DNA of 64,000 nt from Cephalopachus bancanus. Taxonomy: Eukaryota; Chordata; Mammalia; Primates; Tarsiidae. This document shows positions 33,841 through 44,304 of this stretch, one piece after another; position 1 is the first letter of the stretch; every line of letters begins with the position of its first letter. Under the pieces are notes generated by a model. That model had not been told where the DNA came from, did no database searches, and was given only the letters and a program-made list of their open reading frames with translations. The stretch is taken from positions 9,734,001 to 9,798,000 of the forward strand of contig JAPVLO010000007.1 of assembly GCA_027257055.1 (NCBI GenBank), read 5' to 3'. The position numbers and the translations under genes were made by a program.

Positions 33841-34116
33841 TTTTTTAAAGTCAGAGTTCACTCTGTCACCCAGCTGGAGTGCAGTGGCATGCTCACGGCC
33901 ACCACAGCCTTGACCTGCTGGGTTCCCTCTTTCCACTTCAGCCTTCCAAGTAGCTGGAACTCCAGGTGTGCACCACCATACCCGGCTAATTTTTTTACTT
34001 ATTGTAGAGATCTCACCATGTTGCCCAGGTTGGTCTCAAACCCATGGGCTCGGGCAATCCACTTGCCTCTGCCTCCTAAAGTGCTGGGATTACAAGCATG
34101 AGCCATTGTGCCAGGC
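33841..34116 (-). mobile_element. Alu, lemur type
   Basis: TTCTTACCCA flanks at 33830 and 34117. TTATTGTAGAGATCTCACC and GGTCTCAAACCCATGGGCTC. Small internal losses. Confidence 0.92.
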
Positions 34117-34156
34117 TTCTTACCCATTTTAAACATAACCATTTAAAATGTGAAAG

Positions 34157-34325
34157 CTGGTCAGGTGCTGTGGCTCACTCCTGTAATCCCAGGGAGACTG
34201 AGGTGGGAGGATCACCTGAGCCCAGGAGTTGGAGGCTACGATGAGCTGTGATGGTGTCGCTGCACTTCAGCCTGGGGGACAGATTGAGACTCTGACTCAA
34301 AAATAAAAAATTAAAATTAAAAAAC
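34157..34325 (+). mobile_element. Alu, internally deleted
   Basis: The left arm runs to CTGTAATCCCA and joins GGGAGACTGAGGTGGGAGGA of the right arm, giving a 168-bp near-monomer. Right arm GATGAGCTGTGATGGTGTCG. Confidence 0.85.
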
Positions 34326-34419
34326 TGTCAAGGATGAGCTTAGCTCATGGACTGTAAACGAGCAGGAAGTGGCCAGATCCAGCCCAAGAGATCTGGTTTG
34401 CTGATGCTTGGTGAAGTAT

Positions 34420-34905
34420 ATGCCAGGCCCTCTGAGTGTTTGGGGGTGTGGCGGGGACTGCTGTGTGCCCCTTAGTGTCACCATTCTCCCCTTCTGAGGA
34501 ACAAAACCCTCACACTTCCGGTAGGAACATGGCCTCTTGGAATGCACGCTCCACTTCCAGCCTCCCTTGCAGCTAGACATGGCCATGAGACTAAGTTTAA
34601 CCAATGATATGCAAATAGAAGGGGGATCTGGAAGTTTCTGGAAACCTCCCCCCACAGGTAATCAGAACAGAATATTTTCTCATTTTTTTCTCTTCCCCTT
34701 TCTCCTTCCTGGTGGCTGGCATGTGGGTGTGATGGCCGGAGCTCTGGGAGCCATCTTGATCCAGGAGCTATTCTTGAGAATGGAAACCTTGTATAGAGAA
34801 CCAGAGCACAGAAGAGCTAACTCTGTGGAGTGGGGCCATCCAGGCCTGGAGCCCCTTTGTGCTGTCCTTTGAAGCAGGCAAAAGAAGTGAATGTTTCTCT
34901 CATTC
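34420..34905 (+). mobile_element. Old LTR-like repeat
   Basis: CACTTCCAGCCTCCCTTGCA, GCTAGACATGGCCATGAGAC, AACCAATGATATGCAAATAG, CTGGCATGTGGGTGTGATGG and GAGCCATCTTGATCCAGGAG: a familiar ancient interspersed repeat that I cannot name with certainty. It contains a perfect octamer ATGCAAAT. Confidence 0.55.
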
Positions 34906-35242
34906 AATTCTCTGGGATTTGGGACCTTCCATTTCACTCCCAATCATATGGTTATGGGGCGGGGTGGGGGATGAGAAGAGTACCAGAGTAGGTAAGAAAC
35001 CTACCCTTTTCTTCCATAGCCTAGTTAAGAGAAGACAAAGGGACACCAGCTGTGGCTCAGTGTCCCTGCCCTGCCTGTAAGCACTGAAAGGTGATGACAA
35101 CTTAGCTCTCAGGAAGTCATGGAGGCTCCAGGGAAGTGGTGCTTCTCTGGAAAGCCAGGCAAGAAGTTCCTTGTGCCTCAGGTAACCCAATACAAATGTC
35201 ACAAGTTAGGGGCTTCAGGGGCCAGATACAGACTGCCGATTT
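34906..35242. other. Unique DNA
   Basis: No repeat or exon recognised. Confidence 0.4.
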
Positions 35243-35397
35243 AGCCCACTCTGGTGGTGTGCACTTATAGTTCCAGCTACTTGGAAAACTGATAGAGGAG
35301 GACACTTGAGCCCAGGAGTCGGAGGCTGCAATGAGCTGTGATCGTGCCACTGCACTCCAGTCTAGGCAACAGAGTGAGACCCTGACTCAAAAAAAAT
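35243..35397 (+). mobile_element. Alu right monomer (FRAM-like) with TSD
   Basis: GGTGGTGTGCACTTATAGTT through GACCCTGACTC plus A8. TSD AGACTGCCGATTT (35230) and AGACTACAGATTT (35398) differ at 2 of 13. A true monomer insertion rather than a broken dimer. Confidence 0.85.
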
Positions 35398-35553
35398 AGA
35401 CTACAGATTTGCTTGGAAGGTGGGCCACACAAGTTTTGCCCCCAACATTGTATTTTGAAAAGCTGCCCCTAAAAAGTGCCTGGGTTCACCACTTGTTACT
35501 ATTTCCTCACACTGCTTCTCCCTCTGTGTCTCTAGAGAGAGGCATTGGAGACC

Positions 35554-35559
35554 TGTGCG

Positions 35560-35612
<53 letters not shown>
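35554..35612. repeat. (GT)n microsatellite
   Basis: GTGCGTGTGTGCG then about 46 bp of pure GT. The longest GT tract in the window. Confidence 0.96.
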
Positions 35613-35615
<3 letters not shown>

Positions 35616-35634
35616 ATCATGATACTTCATGACT

Positions 35635-35975
35635 AAATGTCTCGGCATGTCTCCTAAGCACTCTCTCTTACATAACCCCAGCACAACGTTCACATTCTCT
35701 GGTGCGAAGTGCAACTCACATATGTAAGAATAACAGCATATTATTATGCTAGTACCCACATAATCGTGCCCACACTATTATCTAATACCTAGCTTATGTC
35801 CTCCTGTCCTCCACTGTCCTGATAACGTCCTTTGCTATGCACTTAGCTGTCACGTCTCCTTCGTCTTCTTTCATCTAGGACTATTTTGCTGTCATTTGTG
35901 TCTTTCTGGTATGACCCTGACATTTTTCAAGAGTCCGAGGATAGTGTAGAAAATCTCTCAATGTGGATTTGTGTT
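35635..35975 (-). mobile_element. L1M 3'UTR fragment
   Basis: ACATAACCCCAGCACAACGT, CACTATTATCTAATACCTAG, CTTAGCTGTCACGTCTCCTT and TATGACCCTGACATTTTTCA are the reverse of the order at 52010-52680. Confidence 0.75.
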
Positions 35976-35989
35976 TTATAAAAATGTAT

Positions 35990-36284
35990 AGCTGGGTGTG
36001 GTGGCTCACACTTGCAATATCAGAACTTTGGAAAGCCAAGATGGGAGGATAGCTTGAACCCAAGAGTTTAAGACCAGTCTAGGCAACATGGTGAAATCTC
36101 ATCTCAAAAAAAAAAAAAAATTAGCTGGTGTGGTGATGCACACCTATAGTCCCCACTACTTAGGAGGCCGAGGCAGGAGGATCACTTGAGCCCAGGAGGT
36201 CGAGGCTGCAGTGAGCCATGACTGTGCCACTCAGCCTGGGCCACAGAGCGAGACACCAATTCAAAAAATTAAAACTTAAAAAGT
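35990..36284 (+). mobile_element. Alu, old type
   Basis: GGTGTGGTGGCTCACACTTG, linker A15, GAGGTCGAGGCTGCAGTGAG. The GCACTCC segment is shortened to GCCACTCAGCC. Confidence 0.93.
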
Positions 36285-36714
36285 GAATTGTTGCCAACAT
36301 TTAAGGGTCTGACATTTGTCTTAAACTCTGCATTTCCACCCTCTCAGGGCTCAACATGGCCAGGTGTGCTTTTGTGAGTGGCTGGATCTAAGGGACAACC
36401 ACCCCCAAGGCAAGCCATGGCTTTCGGGGAACTCCAGCCACTTGTACTCTCTGCTTTTCTGTCTCCATACCATCTGTGCCCACATCGGGGACTTGCAAAT
36501 CCTGCTTTAAAGAACTTCTGAAAACTATGAACACACGTGCAGGACCCTGGGGGTCTGAGAGGTCCTGGTACACTTGGATGTGTCATAAGCTCAGAGGGGC
36601 TGGCAGCTGGGCTGGAGAAGGTGAGGCTGGCACCGGGACTGTCTCCCAGATTTGCCAGACTGAGTACAAAGTAAAAATGTGGTTCCCTTGTGTGAGAGCT
36701 GTTAAGAATTCCCA
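36285..36714. other. Unique DNA
   Basis: No repeat recognised. A minus-strand frame of 126 codons (36344-36724) is Pro/Ser-rich without a known domain. Confidence 0.4.
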
Positions 36715-37016
36715 GGCCAGGCACGGTGGCTCACACCCGTAATCCCAGCACTTTGGGAGGCTGAGGTGGGAGGATTGCTTCAGCCCAGGAGTTTGAGACC
36801 AGCCTGGGCAATATAGTGAGACGTCGTCTCTACAAAAACATCAAAAAATTAACTGGGCATGATGGCCTGCGCCTGTAGCCCCAGCTACTTGGGAGACCGA
36901 GGTGGAAGAATCTCGCCTGAGCCCAGGAGTTTGAGGCTGCAATAAGCTGTGATCGGGCCACTGCACTCCAGTCTGGGTGACAGAATGAGACCTCCTACTC
37001 AAAAAATAATAATAAT
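36715..37016 (+). mobile_element. Alu, old type
   Basis: GGCACGGTGGCTCACACCCG, linker ACAAAAACATCAAAAAATTA, GAGGCTGCAATAAGCTGTGA, 3' CTCCTACTCAAAAAATAATA. Confidence 0.94.
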
Positions 37017-37448
37017 TTCCAGACGGTGACAGCGGGGCACAAAGTCCAACACGGGTCCCTTCTGTGAGCTGAGCCCTGTGCAAACACCAAGCCTCAGGCC
37101 CAAGAAGCCAGCCTGTGTGCACAGACCCTCAATGGCCTAAGAGAAGGCCATGAAGGCTGGAAGTTCTGTCACCAGCTAGCGGGTGGAGGATTTTGGCTGG
37201 AGGATGCTCTTCAGCTGGAGAGCTCTTAGCTCAGGAGGAGTCACTCTCAGAGGGAGGGAGGCCAGGATGCAGAGAGCATTGTCTTTGCAGACAAAGGTGA
37301 AATGATCTCATTGTGACACAGTCCAGCTGCTGACGGGGTGTCCCAAAGAGTTCCAGGAGGCAGCTTCTTCTCAGCGCTCAAAGACAGGAAAGGGAGGGAT
37401 GTTGTCTGGGCCCTGCGCCTGGGTCCGGTGTCCTCCACCCACAGTGAG
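37017..37448. other. Unique DNA
   Basis: No repeat or exon recognised. Confidence 0.4.
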
Positions 37449-37881
37449 ATTTTTTTTTTTTTTTGACTTGGAGTCTCACTCTGTTGCCCAGGTTGGAGTG
37501 CAGTGGCATGCTCATGGTCACCCCAGCATCAGTCTGCTGGGTTCCAGCGATCCTTCTGCCTCAGCCTTCCAAGTAGCTGGAACTACAGGCATGCACTACC
37601 ACACCCAGCTAATTTTTTAATTTATTGTAGAGATGAGGTCTTGCCAAGTTGTCCAGGCTGGTCTCAAATCCGTGGGCTCAGACAATTCTCTCACCTCAGC
37701 CTCCCAAAGTACTGGGATTACAGGCATGAGCCAACATGCCCAGCCTTTTTTTTTTTTTTTTTAAAGAGAGGTGAGGTCTTGCTATGTTATCCAGGCTGGT
37801 CTCAAACTCCTGGGCTCATGGGATCCTCCTGCCTCGGCATCCCAAAGTGCTGGGATTATAGGTGTGAGCCCCCACACCCAG
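37449..37881 (-). mobile_element. Composite of an Alu and a left monomer
   Basis: 37450-37744 is a full lemur-type Alu (TTTATTGTAGAGATGAGG). 37745-37881 is a T17-headed left monomer (GTGAGGTCTTGCTATGTTAT). The unit is bounded by CCCACAGTGAGAT and CCCATAGTGAGAA, consistent with one target site. Either a monomer plus an Alu inserted in its tail, or a trimeric insertion. Confidence 0.88.
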
Positions 37882-38199
37882 CCCATAGTGAGAATCTTGA
37901 CCATCCAAGCTCAGCAGCTCTCAGAGAGGTTGTGGAGAAGGGAGACAGGTTCTGGAGAGAGGAGGGAGCAGCCAGGGTCACCCAGCCATTGGAAGGGGGT
38001 GTGGCACATTTCTTCCGTGTCCCAGACTACAGCCTTTCTGGTGTTTCCCTACTACCTTGCCACCTACCCTTCATTCTCTTTGTATTTTTCTTTTAAAGAC
38101 ACTTGAGACTTAAGTTTATTTTTAAAGGAAAGTTTATGTCACTGCCATTAATCAGTCTTACTTGCTGTTCCTGAGATGATTAACAATGTAAGTCCCCAG
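37882..38199. other. Unique DNA
   Basis: No repeat recognised with confidence. Confidence 0.4.
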
Positions 38200-38385
38200 T
38201 GTGGGCAGGGTGGAATGCAACATCAATAAGAGTACCTGGTCTCAAACCAGGCAAAGTGGAAACCAAAGGGAGGAACAAACTTGACCTGTCCGGTGTCCAC
38301 TTGTATACCTAATCCCAAATTGTACCCCACATCTTTAAAATAAAAAATATATAAATAAATAATATAAAACCACCTCCCCAAAAAC
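38200..38385 (+). mobile_element. L1 3' end
   Basis: GGTCTCAAACCAGGCAAAGT, CACTTGTATACCTAATCCC, AAATTGTACCCCACATCTTT and AAAATAAAAAATATATAAAT. Same 3' terminus as 10640-10800 and 16270-16390. Confidence 0.88.
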
Positions 38386-38403
38386 AAACAAAATAAATCC
38401 AAA

Positions 38404-38699
38404 GTCAGGCATGGTGGCTCACAGCTGTAATCCCAGCACTTTGGGAGGCCAAGGCAGGAGGATCACTTGAAACCAGAAGTTTCAAGACCAGCCTGCACAA
38501 CATAGTGAGATGTTCTACAAAAAAATTAGCCAGTGAGGTGGCATGCACCTGTAGTCCCAGCTACTGAGGAGGCTGAGGCAGAAGGATTGGCTGAGCTCAG
38601 GAGGTCAAGGCTATGGTGACCCACAGCATGCCACTGTACTCCAGCCTGGGCAACCGAGCAAAACTCTGACCCAAATAAAAATAAAAATAAATAAATTAA
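38404..38699 (+). mobile_element. Alu, old type
   Basis: GGCATGGTGGCTCACAGCTG, GTCAAGGCTATGGTGACCCA and (AAAAT)n tail. Confidence 0.92.
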
Positions 38700-38701
38700 C
38701 A

Positions 38702-38872
38702 GTGCATAGTGGTGCACGCCTGTGGGCCCAGCTACTCAGGAGGCTGAAGCAGGAGGCTTTCTTAAGGCCAGATTATGAGGCTGCAGTGAACTGTGATTGC
38801 ACTTGGGAATAGCCACTGCACTCCAGCCTGGGCAACACAGTGAAAACTTGACTCTTAAAAGAAAAAAAAGTA
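38702..38872 (+). mobile_element. Free right Alu monomer (FRAM) with 7SL signature
   Basis: Right-type arm (GCACGCCTGTGGGCCCAGCT) retaining GGGAATAGCCACTGCACTCC, the 7SL RNA-like segment that dimeric Alus have lost. 3' end GAAAACTTGACTCTT then A-rich. Confidence 0.88.
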
Positions 38873-39030
38873 AGAGGAAGGAGTAATTCTTTTTCTCTAC
38901 ATACCTCTTTGTTGTTTATCCTATTAACAATAAGTATATATTCCTCTGGAAATTCTTAGAAAAATATAGTAAATTAAAAATACTATTTAAGAAAAAATAT
39001 ATAATGTTTCTACATATGATTCCTTGTATT

Positions 39031-39332
39031 TTTTTTGTTGTTGTTGTTGTTGAGTTGGCATCTCGCTCTGTTGCCCAGGCTAGAGTGCAGTGGCACACTC
39101 ACAGTCACCAGAGCCTCAGTCTACAGGGCTCAGGTGATCCTTCCGCCTCAGTCTTCCAAATAGCTGGAACTACAGACCTGAGCCAGCACACCTGGCTAAT
39201 TTTTTTATTTATTGTAGAGATGAGGGCTTGCCAAATTGGCCAGACAGGTCTCAAATCCCTGGGCTCAGGCAATCCTCTCGCCTCTGCCTCCCTAAGTGCT
39301 GGGATGACAGACATGAGGCACCATGCCCAATC
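39031..39332 (-). mobile_element. Alu, lemur type
   Basis: TSD TGATTCCTTGTAT and TGATTCCTTATAT (39018, 39333). T8 and (GTT)n head, TTTATTGTAGAGATGAGG. Confidence 0.95.
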
Positions 39333-39360
39333 TGATTCCTTATATTAAAAACTAAATGAG

Positions 39361-39641
39361 CCAGGCTCGGTGGCTCAGCCTGTAATCCCGTGTCTTTGGG
39401 AGGCTGAGGTGAATGGATTGCCTGAGCCCACGGGTTCGAGACCCGCCTGGGCAGCAAGACCTCATCTCTACAATAAATCAAAAAAATCAGCCGGGTGTGG
39501 TAGCACATGCCTGTAGTTCCAGCTACTTGGAAGACTGAGGCAGAAGGATCGCTGGAGCCCAGTAGATGAGGCTGCGGTGGCCGGGAGAGGCCACTGCACT
39601 CCAGTCTGGGCAACAGAGTGAGACTCAAAAAAAAAAAAAAC
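39361..39641 (+). mobile_element. Alu, lemur type, young
   Basis: CGGTGGCTCAGCCTGTAATC, ACGGGTTCGAGACCCGCC, ACAATAAATCAAAAAAATC, GGTGGCCGGGAGAGGCC. Flanks AACTAAATG on both sides. Confidence 0.96.
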
Positions 39642-39854
39642 AAACCAACTAAATGTATGTCTCGTTTCTCTGTACACTATGTGTGTAGTTGCATTAAACA
39701 ATTTTAGAAATCTGTATGTTTAAATGGAGGCAGTGGTTTTCTTGATGTCTCTGGGCTGTTATTTCTTCTTTATATGCTTCTGTCTTGTCTTAGACAGTCT
39801 TTGGTTTGGCTTTTGTTTTTGTTTTGTTTGCAATAGGCTCGGGTTTTGGTTATG
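39642..39854. other. Unique DNA
   Basis: No repeat or exon recognised. Confidence 0.4.
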
Positions 39855-40055
39855 ACTCAGTGACTGTCGGTGGAGGTGGGGAGCCTTGGTACGCTTGGCA
39901 ATGTCTGATGACAGTTTTGGTCACCACAGCTGGGCTTAGGGGCTTTGCTCCTGCATCCAGTGGGCAAAGACCAGGGATGCTGCTAAGATACTACAGTGTG
40001 CAAGACAGTTCCCACCACAAAGAATGACCCTGGTCAGAATGTTGTAGTTGAAAGT
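39855..40055 (+). mobile_element. hAT-type non-autonomous element
   Basis: TTGGCAATGTCTGATGACAG, TTTTGGTCACCACAGCTGGG, CATCCAGTGGGCAAAGACCA, GGATGCTGCTAAGATACTAC and CCACCACAAAGAATGACCC, in the order of a common short hAT repeat (possibly MER20). Confidence 0.85.
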
Positions 40056-40124
40056 TCCTGATTATAATCGGACAAAAGCAAGGATGGCTGCTTCCATCCT
40101 GAAGCCCCACGGTTGCGCCTCTGG

Positions 40125-40298
40125 GTCCTGTTCTGTCCTCACCAGTTTATTTCATCTTCACACGATGTTATGAGCTTGAAGTTACCCTCCTTTTACGGTT
40201 GAGGAGACTGAGGCACAGAGTCACGTGCCTTGTCCCAGCACTGCCAGCTGGGACTTAAACCCATCCCTGTCTGACTCCCAAGCCCCACCATGCTCTCA
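40125..40298 (-). mobile_element. MIR
   Basis: TTATTTCATCTTCACACGAT, TTTACGGTTGAGGAGACTGA and CTGACTCCCAAGCCCCACCA. Confidence 0.88.
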
Positions 40299-41275
40299 CT
40301 CCCATGCCAACCCTGAGAAATTGTCCCCTGCAAAGGGGCCCGCATGGCCATGGTCTCAAGTCCCATCTCCCAGCCCCTTTGGCAGCTGCTGTCCAGTCTC
40401 CTCTTGGTGTGGAATTCCTGCACACCCGGCCTCCAGGGGCGGCCCTGCGCCCCTCCCAGGCTCTTTGGTGTCCTTGCTTGCTTGTAAAGAACAAGGCTTT
40501 GAAGTCACTTGTGGGTCATGCAACAGCCCACCCCACCCCCAGTCACAAATATTTCCCAACTCAGTCCCTCCAGCCCCTGGGTTATCAGCCTAAAAGCCAG
40601 GGATGCACTTCAGACTTGTTTGGGGCTTCGGTCTCTTAAAGATCAAAAGTATCTCTTTCCTCCATCCTTATTAAATTTATGTGATTTTTTTTTTTCTTCT
40701 TGGACTCCATTGATCTTCAAAACCAGGCCCAAGCGCTTGGCGTCAAAAATTAAAAGCCAAGAAGGTCCCCCAAGAAATCCCACTCTGTGCCACCCCCCTC
40801 CCCCGGCCCCTCGCCCCAGCTCTCCCTCTCAACTCATCTCATAAAACACCATGTCGTTTTTAGCAGGAGGTCTACAGGTTGGCATCTTCCAAGGGATACC
40901 CCTGCCCTGGCCTATCCCGGACAAGCTATACTGAACCTCCTCAAGGTATGACAGCTGACGGATGATAGGCTGGACCAAAAGCTGGGTTGCACAAAGCCCA
41001 CCCGATTCGTAGCAGGAAGCAGCCACCATGTGGGCAGCCTCAGAACAATACGAGGAGGAGAGACAGTATGAGACGCAAGAGTCTCTGGGCTCAATGTGGA
41101 AATAATCATTTCGAAGAAAAACAACAAATTAAAAATCTTAAGGAGCTTCCTGCTCCATGATTTAAGATCTGGTTTGGCTGGAATTACATCAAAAGACACA
41201 AAATATAAACATTTCACAGAATGTCTCTCCCGGTCTCTGTCCCACCCACCCTCACTCCCCACACCTCCCCCCCCC
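40299..41275. other. Unique DNA
   Basis: Nearly 1 kb without a recognised repeat. Overlapping frames of about 110 codons at 40225-40844 carry no known domain. 40795-40830 is C-rich. Confidence 0.45.
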
Positions 41276-41287
41276 ACAGTCTCTCTG

Positions 41288-41346
<59 letters not shown>
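41276..41346. repeat. (TC)n(AC)n compound microsatellite
   Basis: About 25 bp of TC, then about 43 bp of CA, ending in CACACGACC. Confidence 0.96.
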
Positions 41347-41347
<1 letters not shown>

Positions 41348-41544
41348 CCATAGACCGATCAAATGTCAAAACTGAAAGAGAACTTTAAAGTCACATGGCC
41401 CAGCCTCCTGATTGGAGGGATCAAGAAACAACCCAAGGTGGGATGGTCACAGGTGGATGAGGGCCTTGCCCCCCAGAAGGCACAGCTGGCTCAAGTGGGG
41501 ATAGGGACAGTTGTGGGTTGTCCTGCACAGCCAACACGTCCACA

Positions 41545-41695
41545 GTGCTGGCACTCGCTCAGTGCTCTTTTATCATCAACCCCTTTGTTTCTCCAGGAAC
41601 CCCACAAAATAGGTGTTCTCCTCACCCTCAGTATACAGACGAGAAAACTGAGGCAGAGAGACACCAAGAGCCACCCAGCCTTGCACACGAGAACC
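41545..41695 (-). mobile_element. MIR
   Basis: GCTCTTTTATCATCAACCCC, TATACAGACGAGAAAACTGA and GGCAGAGAGACACCAAGAGC. Confidence 0.85.
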
Positions 41696-41711
41696 GAGCA
41701 CTTTCCTGATA

Positions 41712-41886
41712 TACACATTGTGGAAGGCAGAATAATGGCTCTCAAATATGTCCAAGTTCTTACCCACGAAACCTGTGAACCCACTCCATGCCTATTCACA
41801 GATATCCCCCAACTCTGTCCTGTCATCCTCCCGGGGTGTCAGTCTAAAAGTGAGGGATATTGGAAAGCTTTTATAGCAAAAAAAAA
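41712..41886 (+). mobile_element. MLT1-type LTR, 5' part
   Basis: GTGGAAGGCAGAATAATGGC, TCAAATATGTCCAAGTTCTT and CACGAAACCTGTGAACCCAC, in MLT1 5' order. Ends at TTATAGCAAAAAAAA. Confidence 0.75.
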
Positions 41887-41892
41887 GGTAAA

Positions 41893-42120
41893 GATGCAAC
41901 TCAGGATCTCGTTCTGTCTCCTCCCAGGCTGAAGTGCAGTGGTGTGAGACCTCATCTCTACAAAAATATCAAAAAATTAGCTGGGTGTGGTGGCACACAC
42001 CTGTATTTCCAGCTACTTGGAAGACTGAGCCAGAAGGATGAGCCCAGCAGGTCGAGGCTGCAGTGGCCGTGAGTGTGCCACTGCACTCCACCCTGGGTCA
42101 GAGAGTGAGACCCTGACTCA
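41893..42120 (+). mobile_element. Alu fold-back chimera
   Basis: 41893-41945 is the minus-strand 3' end of an Alu (CTCAGGATCTCGTTCTGTCT, GCTGAAGTGCAGTGGTGTGA). It joins, without a gap, plus-strand Alu sequence (GACCTCATCTCTACAAAAAT onward) with the lemur-type right arm GCCCAGCAGGTCGAGGCTGC. The left arm up to the linker is missing. Confidence 0.85.
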
Positions 42121-42144
42121 ACATATATACATATATATATATAC

Positions 42145-42190
<46 letters not shown>

Positions 42191-42191
42191 T
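42121..42191. repeat. (AT)n with ACATAT interruptions
   Basis: About 70 bp of TATATA with regular ATAC and GTAT steps, self-complementary and able to form a cruciform. It starts in the Alu tail. Confidence 0.93.
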
Positions 42192-42735
42192 TGCAGAGGC
42201 AGCAGGACTTGTTATAGCCCGGGTCCAGCCAGGAGGTACCCACATGTGGATGAGGGGCGGAGCTGAAGGGACAGCAGAGCCCCGGAGGTGAGGGTGTCCC
42301 AGCCAAGGCACTCTGTCCCCTTTTCAGCAAGTGTCTTTGGGGTGCCTCTTTGGTGCCAAGCTGGAAGGCAGGCAGGAGTCCGAGGGATCTCGAGGCCATG
42401 GCCAGCTCCTACGGGCCTCAGAATGCTCACCTAAGCCTAGGGACGCTCATCACAGGACGGGCAAAGGACTGACGCACACATCAATGTGGCCAGGAAATGA
42501 CAGTGGCAGGGATGGGGGACAAGCCCTGGTGCTTAATGTCAGAGTCTCCCTCCTGAGGTCTCCCAGCCCCTGACTCCCCATGTGATGTCTATACCACGGG
42601 CACACTCTCGAACCCCGCCCCTCCGAGCATGGCCCACCTCCCCACCTGGAAGCTTATCAGAACATGGAATCCCCGCCCCATGCCAGACCTACTGAACCAG
42701 ACCCTTGATTCTAAGATCCAGCATGATCTTTCTGC
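42192..42735. other. Unique DNA
   Basis: No repeat or exon recognised. Confidence 0.4.
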
Positions 42736-43085
42736 CATTAACGCCGGAGATATTCCACCTGCCGACACATCATCCGCTGGCCAAATATTTACGGAGCGCC
42801 TACCATGTACAAGGTACGGCGGACACCTGTGCAGGCAAGCAGGGGCAGGTCCAGGAGCAGAAAGTCAACAGATTCCAGGGAGCGATAAGCACAGCGGAGA
42901 GCACCAAGCCTGGGCAATCGGGAGGCCTTTCTGAGGGGACGATATTCGACCTTGGAATTGTAAGTCCAGGGAGAGCCGCCCAGGTGGAGATGTGGGGCCA
43001 GCATGTTCCAGGCAGTAGGGACAGCATGCGCAAAGGCTCTGAAGCTGTTTGGGCCCTGGCAGGGTGCTGGGGGAAAGAGAGAGAC
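42736..43085 (-). mobile_element. L2 3' region
   Basis: GGCCAAATATTTACGGAGCG, CCTACCATGTACAAGGTACG, GGAGGCCTTTCTGAGGGGAC, TGTTCCAGGCAGTAGGGACA and GCATGCGCAAAGGCTCTGAA: a long stretch in L2 reverse order. Confidence 0.87.
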
Positions 43086-43285
43086 TGCGCTTCCGGCACT
43101 AATGTGTGCTGAAGAGAGGGAGAAGAGCTGGTTGCAGATTTGGTTGCCTCCCCTGGGAAGCCTCTCCTGACTGCCTCTGTCATGCCCAAATCTAAGTCCA
43201 AAGTCTCATCCTCACTTTTCTTGGGCGCATGGAGTTTTACGGTCAGCAGTGCAAGGATGCGAATAATGCCCACGTGTCCTGACCA
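43086..43285 (+). mobile_element. Possible L2 fragment
   Basis: GCCTCCCCTGGGAAGCCTCT and CCTGACTGCCTCTGTCATGC at about 43146 look like sense L2; the rest is unclear. Confidence 0.5.
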
Positions 43286-43289
43286 TAGG

Positions 43290-43402
43290 CTACTTTTTAC
43301 TGGTATTACTCTTTAACCCAAGGTGACTCCTGAGGAAGGTACTGTGAACAGCCCTGTTTTGAATGAGGAAACTGAGGCACAGAGACGTCCCTGAGATCAT
43401 CG
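43290..43402 (-). mobile_element. MIR
   Basis: TTTTGAATGAGGAAACTGAG and GCACAGAGACGTCCCTGAGA. Confidence 0.82.
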
Positions 43403-44300
43403 AGCCCCACCTGGCACCTCCTTCTTGTTTCCTTCCTTCCTGTTTTTCCTTCAGATCCCTAAAAGTGGACACCCAGGTCTGAGGCCCAGCTCCTAGCCGG
43501 GTGCAGGCACTCCCATCTGTCTAAGGAGGAGACTCCATCATTTTTGTTTGTTTTCCCAAAGCTGTGGTTTCGTATCCAAACATGTCTAAAAAACCAATTC
43601 CTTGTATTTCACTTTCCTGAGTAAAATCTTCAGAGCCAGACCTTCCTGGTGGACCAAAACTAGTCAGGGGAGAAAAGCAAGAGGGAAGGTTCAGGGCTGG
43701 GGTTCTCTGGTGCTGCAGCCTCCAGCCTGGAAGAGCTTCCATCCATCGTGGGTGAAGTTGGACATATTAAAATCATAAAAGAAGAGCATCCTGACACCCA
43801 CCTGCCAGGAGGTTTGGGAAACCCATGGTTGTCCACTCACCCCCTCCCGCACTTTCTTATCTGGTTTTCACACCACACCTGGTATGCATGCCCCATCCCC
43901 GCCTACCTCCACACCTCAAAAGCCCCAGCCAAGACTTTCTTTTGTTAATTTCAAACAAACCTGCTTTGCCCTCCCAGAGTGGAGGGAAGGGAAATGGCAG
44001 GGGAGGGTGGGAAGAACTTGCCAGAAATTCACCCCATAACACACCCAAGGGTCTCCTAACACTGTAAGAATGTGAAGGAGTTGGACAGCCAAGGTGCCCA
44101 GTCACAGGGTTTTTGTGTGATCATTGCTAAAAAGCTCCGTGATCAAGTATGGTGCAGTCATTATACATGACAATGACGATTATATATTAATGTCAACATA
44201 TGCTGTTAGATTAAAAAAAAAAAGGTGGGTCACCAAATAGCTCAGGAATTAGGGCTCTATTTTGCAAAACAAGCCCATGTATATGTAGAACTTAAACTGT
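43403..44300. other. Unique DNA
   Basis: No repeat recognised. C/T-rich at 43420-43460, followed by a weak acceptor-like TTTTTCCTTCAG; no exon can be supported from this alone. Confidence 0.45.
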
Positions 44301-44304
44301 TAGG

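Larger units (their letters stand above)
33738..34415 (+). mobile_element. hAT-Charlie-like element split by two Alus
   Basis: 33738-33829 (AGAGGTCAGCAAACTTTTTC, GCCAGATAGTCAATATTTTA, GGTTTTGCTGGC), then 34326-34415 (GAGCAGGAAGTGGCCAGATC, GGTTTGCTGATGC). The terminal GGTCAGCAAAC and GTTTGCTGA are inverted ends. Same family as 23042. Confidence 0.85.

Noticed and set aside
37503..38096. 197-codon open frame on the plus strand
   Set aside because: The first two thirds are translated reverse-complement Alu ([20 protein letters not shown] type peptides). It crosses two Alu units and then unique DNA.
41363..41932. 189-codon open frame on the plus strand
   Set aside because: It crosses a MIR and an MLT1-type LTR; no domain.
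43430..43470. Splice acceptor and exon
   Set aside because: The polypyrimidine tract and CAG are real but no open, conserved-looking exon or donor follows.
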